From Caballeronia zhejiangensis (GTDB lineage Bacteria > Pseudomonadota > Gammaproteobacteria > Burkholderiales > Burkholderiaceae): a stretch of 62,070 nt of DNA. Below the pieces are notes generated by a model. That model worked only from the letters and a program-made list of their open reading frames with translations, did not search any database and was not told where the DNA came from. The stretch lies in the NCBI RefSeq assembly GCF_000698575.1, contig NZ_JFHD01000040.1, forward strand, positions 1-62,070, given 5' to 3'. The position numbers and the translations under genes were made by a program. Shown piece by piece: positions 40,042 through 51,100 of this stretch; the stretch's first letter is position 1; each line of letters opens with the position of its first letter.

Positions 40042-40513
40042 CGATCAACAGCGCTTTCGACAGGCGCAGTCGCAGCAAGACGCCGAAATGCAGGCTCGGC
40101 AAAATGCCGCGTACGCGCAGATCCGCGCGGGTATGCAGCAGGCTGCCGCGCCCAAGGGTGGATTGAATAGCATGCTGTCGATGCGAGGTTCGACAGACAC
40201 GACGCCGGCCAAGAATGGCATCGCGGGCACCAGCGACTTCGGATCGACGACGCCCGCGATCGGCGCGGGCACTGGCGAGGGCGCGTCGGGCCTGTATGGC
40301 ATGGGCGGCATGGCTCAGATGGCCGGTGGCGGAACAGGAAACGGACAGTTCACGCTCGGCGGCAGTAGCGCTGCGGTCGGCGGCAGTGCCGCCGCGGGCA
40401 CGGCATCGCTCGGCAGCGCTGCGCCTGCGGGCGAAACGGGTGGCGGATTCAATGCGGCTCCGAATGGTCCGTGGACGTCGCTTTTCTCTTCCGCGCAAGA
40501 CTCTTTCAAGTGA
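40028..40513 (+). CDS. Virion-region protein, Gly/Ala-rich
   Basis: A 161-residue, low-complexity protein starting MGQLDDQQRFRQAQSQQDAE, then a Gly/Ala/Thr-rich body. Likely an internal or minor virion protein next to the ejection proteins. It overlaps the PP-loop gene by 14 nt. Confidence 0.6.
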   Translation: MGQLDDQQRFRQAQSQQDAEMQARQNAAYAQIRAGMQQAAAPKGGLNSMLSMRGSTDTTPAKNGIAGTSDFGSTTPAIGAGTGEGASGLYGMGGMAQMAGGGTGNGQFTLGGSSAAVGGSAAAGTASLGSAAPAGETGGGFNAAPNGPWTSLFSSAQDSFK

Positions 40514-40521
40514 GGTAAGGC

Positions 40522-42081
40522 ATGGGATTCAATCTCGGTGCGTTCGGTGGCGGGCTCTCGTCGGGCATCAATAACGGCATTTCGCTTGGCGCGCAGATCC
40601 AAGCGGCGAAGGATGCGGCCGCGATCCGCGACCTGCAGCAAAAGGGCATGGAAGAGGCGCAGCAGGCCCGGCAAGATCAGATCGACAAGAGTATTGCGGC
40701 GACGGGCATCAAGGGCAGCGCCGATCCGACGGTCGCGACCGACAACGCGAGCGCGGCCGCGGCGAATACGAGCCCGGCGCTCGGCGGTCTGATGGCGGGC
40801 GCCGACCCGAGCCAGTCGCCCGCTGCGCAGATGCCGCAGCAGACGGATGTGTCCGCCAAAGGCAGCACGCCGCAGTTCTCGACGACGGCGCCGACGTACG
40901 CCGTCAACGGCAAGGAGGTCGGCGACTACGATACCGCGCGCGCGGTCGCGGAAAAGAGCGCGCCGTCGACGATGGATCTGTTCATCAAGAACTCTGTGCC
41001 GAAAGTCGCGGCCGCGTATCTCGCGCAGGGCGATGCGCAGAAGGCGCAGGCATGGAATGATTGGGCGGACCAGACGAAGAACAAGCAGCACATGCGCACC
41101 TGGGCGCAGGCGTATCAAGCCGCGCAGGCTGGCGACATGGGGACGGCCGTCGACAAGATGGTGTCGCTCTATAACGATAACGTCGACGACGGCATCAGCG
41201 TGACGAGCAAGAATCTCGTCAAGGATCAGGACGGCTCGACACACTACGAGATCGGGCTGAAAGACTCGAAGGGCAACGAATGGACGCAGAAGATCGACCA
41301 GCGCACGCTTATCGAGCAAGGCATGGCCGGGCTCTCGCCGGACAAGCAATTCGAGATGGTCTATAAGCGTCAGACGGACGCCGACGTTGCGCGTGCGAAG
41401 GCCGCAGCAGAAGAGGCGCACGACCAGCGCGTATTCGGCCGCGACATCAAGAAGATCGGCGTTCAGGCGAAGGTCAAGGAAGTTGAGGATAAGCGCGCGC
41501 ACGAATACAAGAAGGACGAGGAAGCGCAGAAGCAGGGCTTCGAGATCGCGCGCGACGATCGCAAGGCACAGAACGAAAGCGATCTCGAGGATAAGAAGTC
41601 GGGCAATCGCATGGCCGAGGACAACAACAAGGCGCAAGTCGAAGTCTCGACGCTTGGGGCCAAGGAAAAGGCCAAGGTCAGCGCAAAGATCGACGCGCTG
41701 AAGGCCGCAGGCTACGACGACGATTCGATCAAGGGCATGATGCCGATGCTCCTGAATGCCGAGTCGTACAAGAAGCCGACGTCGCCGGGCGAGGCGCGAC
41801 GCATGGCGTTCGACGCGCGCATGAAGAACGACTTCAGCTTCGGCCACAAATCGCCGGAAGAGCAGAACCGGATCATCGAGGGCGACATCGCGATCATCAA
41901 CGGCACTGGCGTAAAGTCTGGCGCTCCGTCCAAGTCTGGTTCGACGACGGCGAATCCGTTTAATCCGGCTGCGGGCGGGCTTGGCGCATCGGCCCCCGCA
42001 GCCGCATCGCCGGCAGCCGGCGCGCAATCGAAGGGCATCCCGGTTTACGACAGCAAAACCGGGCAGATCGTCTATCGGTAA
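40522..42081 (+). CDS. Internal virion (ejection-type) protein
   Basis: A 519-residue helical protein. Opening MGFNLGAFGGGLSSGINNGI, then long charged helices (DIKKIGVQAKVKEVEDKRAH, then DDRKAQNESDLEDKKSGNRM). Such proteins precede the giant ejection protein in this phage type and probably form part of the ejection apparatus. Function inferred from position. Confidence 0.65.
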   Translation: MGFNLGAFGGGLSSGINNGISLGAQIQAAKDAAAIRDLQQKGMEEAQQARQDQIDKSIAATGIKGSADPTVATDNASAAAANTSPALGGLMAGADPSQSPAAQMPQQTDVSAKGSTPQFSTTAPTYAVNGKEVGDYDTARAVAEKSAPSTMDLFIKNSVPKVAAAYLAQGDAQKAQAWNDWADQTKNKQHMRTWAQAYQAAQAGDMGTAVDKMVSLYNDNVDDGISVTSKNLVKDQDGSTHYEIGLKDSKGNEWTQKIDQRTLIEQGMAGLSPDKQFEMVYKRQTDADVARAKAAAEEAHDQRVFGRDIKKIGVQAKVKEVEDKRAHEYKKDEEAQKQGFEIARDDRKAQNESDLEDKKSGNRMAEDNNKAQVEVSTLGAKEKAKVSAKIDALKAAGYDDDSIKGMMPMLLNAESYKKPTSPGEARRMAFDARMKNDFSFGHKSPEEQNRIIEGDIAIINGTGVKSGAPSKSGSTTANPFNPAAGGLGASAPAAASPAAGAQSKGIPVYDSKTGQIVYR

Positions 42082-42103
42082 GCGTGCTTAGACCGTTGTT
42101 TGT

Positions 42104-42140
42104 GGTTCGATTCCAGCACCATATGCGCTAGAATCGGACC
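42104..42140 (+). promoter_or_regulatory. Dyad plus promoter module before the giant gene
   Basis: The dyad GGTTCGATTCCAGCACC (42104-42120), 8 nt, then TAGAATCGGACC (42129-42140). The candidate promoter is TTCGAT -17 bp- TAGAAT. The downstream 12-mer is nearly identical to the one before the endolysin gene (TAGAATCCGACC). The GTG start at 42166 follows at a normal leader length. Confidence 0.6.
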
Positions 42141-42165
42141 ACTTTCAACGGTCGAGGCGCGCTCC

Positions 42166-45100
42166 GTGGCAGACAATTCGTTTATCCAAAACCCGTATGA
42201 TGTTTTGACGAGGGATCTTCAGGCGCAGGCGGCCGAAAGTTCCGCCACTCCTGATATTGATCTGCCGGAGACGCCAGCTCCGACGCCCGCGTTCCAAATG
42301 CCGCCGCGCCCGTCGGCGCGCACGAAAGCCGCCGCATCCGACGACGGCGATCTCCTTCCGCCCGCGAAGTACGCAGGACTCTTCGCCGCATCGGCAAAAG
42401 CTTTCGACGTTCCTGAGAATGTGCTGATGGCGCTCGCGCATCAGGAATCGCGCTATAACCCGATGGCGCTCGGCCAGCAGACGCAATGGGGCCGCGCGAA
42501 GGGCATGGGCCAGTTCACCGACGACACCGCGCGCCGGCTCGGCATCAACCCGTACAACCCGGATGAAGCAATCCCGGCGATGGCGAAGGAGATCCGCCGC
42601 CGCCTCGACGCCGGTTATTCGATGGCCGACGTCGTGAAGGCGCACTTCGGCGGCGACAACCGAAACTATTGGGGCGACAACACCGCGAAGTACGAGCGCG
42701 AAGTGATGCCGAAGATCGATCGCATCGGCGCGCTTCTGCAGGGCTCGAAGGTCAATCTCGATCCGTCGCTCGGCGATGGCGAGCAGGTTATGGGTAACGA
42801 CGCGGCGAATCTGCAAGCGTCGCTCGACAAGGACGAGCCCGGCCGCTATCAGGTGCTTTCGCCGGACGAAGCCGCGCAGATCGAAGCCAAGCAGAAGGCC
42901 GCCGCGCCGGCCGGGCCCGCCTCCGCACCGGCGCCCGCGTCGACGCCTGCCGCAGATGGCCTCTCGAGCACGCCGAAGAGCGCGCTCGGCGACGCAGCGC
43001 GTGGCGTCGTGGACTTCCTGAATCCGTTTAGCGATCGCCCGCAAGACGCCGCGGAAAACTCATATCTGAGCAAGTCGCTCAAGGCGGGCCTGTACGACAC
43101 GGCCGGCGCGGCCGCGAAGATTCTCGACACGCTCAACCCGTTCACGCTTTCGAAGGCGGACGCGGCCGCACTGTTCAAGGACGATCCGAAGAAGCTCAAG
43201 GAAGTGCAGGACAGCAGTGCGTCGATGATCCTGTCGCGCTTCGCCGCATCGATGCAGAAGCACGGCAACGACACGATGGACGAGATCACGCCGGACGCGA
43301 AGGCGCGCTTCGGCGATCTCCAATACGCGACGCTCGATCCGAAGAAGGCCGCGTATCTCGAGCCGGCGAAGGTTGTTGGCGATGCGATCCGCTCGCTGCC
43401 GACGATGGCCGCGCTCGCGGTCACGGCATACCTGACGAAAGGCGCGTCGGCGCGCGCTGAAGCGCAGGCGCTTGAGCAGGGCATGACGAAGGAAGCCGCG
43501 CGCCAAGTCGGCATTGAAGCTGCGCAGCATGCGGCCGCACGCGTGGGCGCGGGCTCCGAAGGCGCGGTCGGCTACGCGCAGCAATCGCTTCAGACGGCCG
43601 ACTCGCTCAAGGACAAGACGCCGGAAGAACTCGCGAAAACGTCGCCGCAGTATCACGAACTGCTGAAGCAGGGCTATACGCCCGAGACGGCCAAGGCGCA
43701 ACTCATTGCGGACACCGCCGAGGCATCCGGCCAAGTCGGCGGCATCGTCGACGCTGCAGTGAATCACGTCGGCGGTCACTTCCTTGGCAAGATCCTCACG
43801 GAAGGCGGCCCGTTCATCAAGCGCGTGATGAAGGGCTTCGCCAACGAAGGTTCGACGGAAGCCGTGCAGAGCGCGGGCGAACAACTCGGCCAGAACGTCG
43901 CGACGCAACAGAACATCGACCAGAATCAAGACCTGTTCGATGGCGTCGGCGAGAACATGGCGCAGGGGCTTGCCGTCGGCGGCCTGACTGGCGGTGCGAT
44001 GTCGGGCGCCGCGGGCCGTGGTGGTCCGCAGCATAAGGCGATCGACCCGAACGCGGACCCGAACACGATCGACGGCGGCATCAATCAAACCGGAAGCACG
44101 CCGGGTTGGGCGACCGACCGCCCGGCGGGCACGCCGCAACTCAACGCGCCGACGCGTCAACTCAACGGCCCCGCGCCGACGCAGACGCAAGCGGCACCCG
44201 ACGATGGTCCGCTGACGGCCGCTGTGAAGAACGCCGCCGGCCAGCACGCCGCGCAGAAAGAAGGCGTCGCGACCGCCGCGAAGGCGGGCGAACGCGTCGT
44301 TGTGAATGGTCCGCAAGGCCAGTTGACCGGCGCAATCGATCGTTACCGCGCAGGCCCGAACGGCGAGTTCGCCGCGCGCGTGCTCGGCGACGACGGCCAG
44401 ATCTATCACTTCACGCACGCCGACGGCGTGACGATCGCGCCGGAAGGTGCGGAGCAAGCTGCTGCGCCCGAGCAAGACGCCGCGCCGGTCGAGCAAGCCG
44501 CCGAAGCGCCGGTCGCGCCGGCACCGGAAAAGCCGGCCGCGCCCGAGCAGAAGAAGGAAGCGCCCGCCGAAGCGAAGCCGGACGCAGCCGCGACGCGCAC
44601 GATCAACGTGAAGGGCCGCAAGGTCACGGTTCAATTCGCGAGCGAAGCGGAAGCCAAGCATTACGATCTCGCGCGCAACGCGAACGCCGTGCGCCTGGGC
44701 GCTGGCGTGAACTCGGAAGGCGGCAAGTCGACTGCCGCTGTGATCTCCGCGCTCGCACAGCGCAGCGGCCGCACCGAGCAGCAGATTAACGACATGCTCG
44801 AAACGTCGCGCAAGGCGGTCATGGATGCCGTGCGCGCGCATGGCGATGGCACGCTGACGCTGCCGCCGCTCACGCAGCTTGTCGCGCCGAAGCAATCCGC
44901 CAAGGAGGACTCCGCGAATGGACGTGCTGATGCTGCGCCTGCTGAACAATCCGCGAGTGCTCCTGTCGCTCGCGAAGAGCAACCCGGTAGCGCGGATAAC
45001 GCTGATGGCGCTGGTCGGAGCGGACAGCAGCCGGACGCTGCACTGACGCCGAAGCGAGCCGTCGGCGGCCGCAAGGCGAAAGCGCAGGCCGCCGCGCCCG

Positions 45101-48100
45101 CCGTCGACACCAGCGAAGGTGCCGTGCGCGCAAAGCTGAAGTCGGACAAGGCATTCAAGGCCGCATGGCAGGCGAACAACGAGCCGGATCCGTCGACGGG
45201 CGTCGCCGGCTCATTTCTGCGTGGCTGGCTCGACGCGGAAGCCGGCAAGCCGATGGACGAAGCGAGCGTCACGCGCGCGACGCCGGACATGAAGCCGAAC
45301 GGCTTCAATCCGGTCGACAGCTATCGCAGCGGCTTCGAGTCGAAGAGCCGCGGCGAGCCCGCGCGCATTCGTGCGCTGGATGATGCTGCGCCCGCCGAGC
45401 AGACGCCGCCCGCCAGCCCCGCCGCAACGACCGAGCCTGAAAAGGTGAAGTGGTTCGGTTCGCGCGAGAAGGCGGACGCGTTCATCGCGAAAAAGGGCAT
45501 GGGCGAGACGCATCACGCCGTCGAGACGCAGAAGCATCGCTTCGAGATCCAGCGGAAAGCCGCCGCACCCGCCGAAGGCTTCGAACTGTTCCCGGCAGAG
45601 TCGGGCACGCTCGGCATTCCGCGCGATCAGATGCCGCAGGTTCCGACGGAATCGCACGGCGCGCTCGTCAATCACCTGAACGCGAAGGGCATCGATCATG
45701 AAACGAAGATGGTTTCGCCCGATGAACTGAAGCCCACGCAAGCGGAGTACTCCCCGGAGAAAGTCGAGAAGGCGAAGGAAGCAACGGGCGACCGCTCTGT
45801 GATCGTCGCGAACGACGGCCATATCGTCGACGGCCATCATCAAGCGCTCGCCGCGAAGGAAGAGGGCAAGGACGTTAAGGCGATCGTGCTCGACGCGCCG
45901 ATTCATGAAGCGCTGGACGCGGTGAAGAACTCGCCGAGCGCACAGACTGAAGAATCGAAGCCCGAGCCGGAGACTGACCCGGAGCCGCCGAAGGGGAAGA
46001 AGCCGAAGATCGACTTCAGCAAGAACAAAATGTTCACCGAGGACAAGCTTGCGGCCGCTCGCGCGCGCCTGAAGTCGAAACTCGGCACGCTGAACAGCGG
46101 CATCGATCCGGAGATCATGGCCGATGGCCTGACGATCGCGGGCGCATACCTCGAGGCGGGCGTGCGCGAGTTCTCTGCGTTCGCTGGCGCACTCATGGAT
46201 GATTTCGGCGCGAAGATCAAGCCGTATCTGCTATCGTTTTACGAGGGCGCGCGTCACTTCCCCGGTCTGGATACCGAGGGCATGACGGATAGCGCCGAAG
46301 CCAAGCGCGTGCATGGCGAACTGATGGCCGAGAAGCCGGCCGAAACGGAGAGTGAGAATGACGCCAAGCCAGTGGAAGCGGACGCTCGAGCAGGCGATGA
46401 AGGATCTAGCGCCGAAAGCGTACGCGCAGATGACGCAGGACGGAACGCTGAAGGGGTATCTGAGCAACCTGCTGGCGAACGTGTCGAACACGGTCGCGCA
46501 GATGCAGGACGAGGCGATCAACAGCAGCGTGTCGGAAGCGAGCCCGCAGTACGTGGCGGATCCGACAACGCGGACGCAGGTGCTCAACCAAAACGCAAAG
46601 TCGGCGGAAGAAACCGCCATGTCGCAAGCGGTGGAGGAAATTCGCTCCCTCGAAGCGCAGCAGGGCAAAACCATCGAATCGCCGTCGGCGACCTGACTCG
46701 CGAAGGTTCTTGGTTCAAGACTGCCGAGCGCAACGTCGGCATCATTGAGGCGGTCAAGCGCCTCGCCGCGGAAGGCCGCCGCCCGACACAGGAAGAGGCG
46801 CGCGAGCTCGCGAAATATACCGGCATGGGCGCGAGCGAGATCGCGAACGGCCTGTTCCCGAATCAGTACGGCCAGTACAAGAACGAGCAGTGGCGCGCGC
46901 TCGGCGAACGCCTGAAGGCCGCCATGACGCCGGAAGAGTATGAGACTGCACGCCGCACGACGCAGTACGCGCACTACACCAGCGAAGGCGTCATTCGCTC
47001 GATCTATAACGCGCTCGACCGGTTGGGCTTCAAGGGCGGCACGATGCTCGAGCCGGGCATGGGTGTCGGCCACTTCAACGGCCTGATGCCGGATCACATC
47101 GCCGCGAACAGCCACTACACCGGCATCGAGTATGACGGCGTGACGGCGGCAATCGCGAAGGCGCTCTATCCGCAGAGCAACATCATCCACGGCGACTACA
47201 CGAAAACGTCGCTCCCGCGCGAGTTCTTCGACGCCGCGATCGGCAACCCGCCGTTCTCATCGACCAAGATCACGAACGACCCGGAGTACAAGAAGCAAGG
47301 CTTCATGCTCCACGACTATTTCTTCGCCAAGACGCTCGACCGCGTGAAGCCGGGCGGGCTCGTCGTATTCGTGACCAGCAAGGGCACGATGGACAAGGGC
47401 AGCAGCAAGGCGCGCGAGTTCATGGCCGAGCGCGCGAACCTGATCGGCGCCGTGCGCCTGCCGCAGACCGCATTCCAGGCGAACGCCGGTACGGAAGTCG
47501 TGACCGACGTCATCTTCCTGCAGAAGCGCGGCCCCGGCATCGCGGACAACGGCGTGAAGTGGATGAACACCGCCGAAGTGCAGACGCCGCAAGGCCCGGC
47601 GCACGTCAACGAATACTTCGCGGCGCACCCGGATATGGTGCTCGGCACGCACGCGCTGACTGGCTCCATGTACCGTGCGAACGAATACACGGTGCTCCCG
47701 CGCGAGGGCGACATCGAGCAGCATTTCGCTGAAGCGCTCGGCAATCTGCCGGAGAACGTCTATCGCCCGGCGCAGGGTTCGGCCGCCGAGCGCGCCGTCG
47801 TGCAGGACCGCGACTTCAATCCGAAGCATCGGAAAGAGGGCGGTCTGTACGTCGACGACAGCGGCCGCCTGATGCAAGTCGAGGACGGTTCGGGCGTCGA
47901 AGTCATGAACCGCTTCGGCTCCGATGGCAAGGTCATCGCGCTCAAGCCGCGCGAGAAAGCATGGCTGAAGGATTACGTTGCGCTGCGCGACGCGATGAAG
48001 CAGACGCAGTACGACCAATTGAACGACGGTAATTGGGAAAAGTCGCTCAAGGATCTGCAAAAGGCGTACGGTTCGTTCGTCGAAAAGCACGGCAACATCC

Positions 48101-51100
48101 TCGAATACACGACGATGGAGCGCACCGGCCCGGATGGCGAAGTGACGTCCACGCGCCTTTTCAAGAACCGTGCGCTCTTCGGCGTCGACGCGGAAGGCGC
48201 GCTTGCCTATGCGCTCGAAAGCATCAAGGAGGATGGTTCGATCGTGCGCGGCGCCGTGCTGCAGGGCCGCGTTCTGAACAAGCCGACGGATCCGGAGATC
48301 CACACGATGCAAGACGCGCTCTTCGTCTCACTGAACCGCAATGGCTCGCTCGATATCGACGACATCGCGCGTCTCGCGGGCGTCGAGCCGTCGCGCGTGA
48401 TTGAAGATCTCGGCTCGTCGATCTATGAAGTGCCGGGCAAGGGTTGGGCGCTCGCGGACGATTACCTGTCCGGTAACGTCGTGCGCAAGCTGAAGGAAGC
48501 GCGCGCCGCGGCGCGCACGAACCCGCGCTTTCAGCGCAACGTCGAAGCGCTGATTGCAGCGCAGCCGCGCCCGCTCGGCCCGACGGATATTTCGGTGCGC
48601 CTTGGTCAGAATTGGGTGCAGCCGAAGGACATCGAGGACTTCGCGAAGGAAGTCATCGGCGATCGCATGCGCGTGACGTACAACGCTGCGCTGAACGCGT
48701 GGGACGTGACGCCGTACGAGCGCAACGTGTCCGAATGGAGCATGGAGCGCATGCCGTCGAGCATGATTCTCGACGCCGCGCTGAACTCGCGTCAGGTGAA
48801 GATCACGTATAAGGATCAGGCGGGCAAGACGCACACCGATGCCGAGGCAACCGAAAAGGCGAACGACATCCTGCGCAAGATGAAGGAGGCGTTCCGCCGC
48901 TGGATCTGGACCGATACGAAGCGCGCCGAGCGCTTGACCGCGCACTACAACGAGCACTTCAACAACATCGCGCCGCGCAAGTTCGACGGCTCGCACCTGA
49001 CGTTGCCGGGCCTGTCGTCGCGCTTCAAGCCGTACGACCATCAGAAGCGCGCGATCTGGCGTCAGATTCAGCAGGGCGACACATACCTTGCGCACGCCGT
49101 CGGCGCAGGCAAGACGTTCGAAATGATCGCGGGCGGCATGGAGCAGCGCCGGCTCGGCCTCATCAAGAAGCCGGTCTATGTGGTGCCGAATCACATGCTC
49201 GCGCAGTTCGCGCGCGAATTCCTCGAGTTCTATCCGGCCGCCAACATCATGGTTGCGGACGAGCAGAATTTCCACACGCACAATCGCCGCCGCTTCATCG
49301 CGCAAGCCGCGCTGAACAATCCTGACGCGATCGTGATTACGCATTCCGCGTTCGGCCGCATCGGCATGAGCAAGGAGTTCTCCGACGGCTACATCAACAA
49401 GCAGATTGCCGAATGGCAAGAAATGCTCGACGACGTGGACAAGGGCGACCGCATCACGACGAAGCAAATCGAGCGCCGCATCGAGACGCTCGAGCGCCGA
49501 CTGGAAGGCAAGCAGAGCAACGAAAAGAAGGACAAGGTTCTGACGTTCGAAGAACTCGGCGCCGACATGCTCTACGTCGACGAATTCCATGAGTTCCGCA
49601 AGCTCGACTTCGCGACGAATCAGGGCAACATCAAGGGCATCGACCCGGCTGGCTCGCAACGCGCAATGGACCTGATGATGAAGGTCGAATATCTGCGCGG
49701 CAAGAATCCCGGCCGCGCGATCGTCGCGGCATCCGGAACGCCGATCACGAACACGATGGGCGAACTCTTCACGGTGCAACGCTTCTTCCAAGCGCAGCAG
49801 CTTGAGGAAGATGGCCTTGATAACTTCGACGCGTGGGCCGCGCAGTACGGCGACGTCGTGACGGGGCTTGAGCAGAACGCGGCAGGCGGCTATGAGAACG
49901 TCGCGCGCTTCGCCAAGTTTCAGAACGTGCCGGAATTGATGCGCCGCGTTCGCTCGTTCATGGACATCCTGACGAGCTCGAATCTCGGCGCGCTGGTGGA
50001 GCGTCCGACGGTCGATGGCGGTCAGCGCCAAGTCGTCGTGACGCAGGCGCCGGACGGCTACAAGGAGTATCAAAAGAAGCTCGAGCAGCGCATCGCCGCA
50101 ATCCGCGCGCGCAAGGGTCCGCCGCAGAAGGGCGACGACATCATCCTGAAGGTGATTTCCGACGGCCGCTTCTCGGCGATTGATCTGCGATTCGTTGACC
50201 CGTCGCGCCCGAACGATCCCAAGTCGAAGCTCAATAAGATGCTAGACGATGTGATCGCGGCATATCGCGAGACGGCGAACAACGAATACACCGACAAGGC
50301 GACCGGCAAGCCGGACCCGATCAAGGGCTCGTCGCTCATCATCTTTACGGACATCGGTCTTGGCGAGGCCGCAGCAGAAAGCCGCGGTTTCGACATGCAC
50401 GCGTGGATCGAGCGCCGCCTGACGGAAGCCGGCGTGCCGCGCGCGCACATCGCGTTCATGCGCGATAACAAGCAGCATGCGAAGAAGGAGCGCTTGTTCG
50501 CGGCGATGCGCGCGGGCGAGAAGCGCATCCTGATCGGCGGCAAGGACATGGAAACGGGCGTGAACGTGCAGAAGCGCCTGACGCACCTGTTCCACCTGGA
50601 CGCGCCGTGGTTCCCGGCATCGGTCGAGCAGCGCGAGGGCCGCATCGTCCGTCAGGGCAACCAGAATCCGAACGTGGCGATCAACGCCTACGCGACGAAG
50701 GGCAGCTACGACAGCACGATGTGGGGCATGAATGCGCGCAAGGCGCGCTTCATCGAGCAGGCCATGAACGGCGACGATTCGATCCGCTCGCTGGATGACG
50801 TGTCGGAAGCGTCGGCGTTCGAAATGGCGGCCGCGCTGGCATCGGGCGACGAGCGCTATCTGCGCCTCGCCGGCCTGAAAGGCGACGTCGACCGCCTCGA
50901 GCGCCTTCGCTCGGCGCACTACGACGAGCAGAACAAGCTGATGCGCGACAAGCATTGGGCTGAGTCCAATGTCGAGCGCAATCAGAAGCTTCTGCAGGCG
51001 ATCGATACCGCGCTCGCGGCGCGCAAGGCAATCCGCGCGGGCGACTTCGAAGCCACGGTCGGCGAAACGAAGTACGACGCGCGCGACGATTTCTCGGCCG

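Noticed and set aside
48328..50073. Very long antisense ORFs opposite the giant gene (and at 22835-24583, 35944-37416)
   Set aside because: GC-rich codon bias leaves the antisense frame open; the products are Arg/Ala/Val/His-rich with no motifs and no ribosome binding sites.
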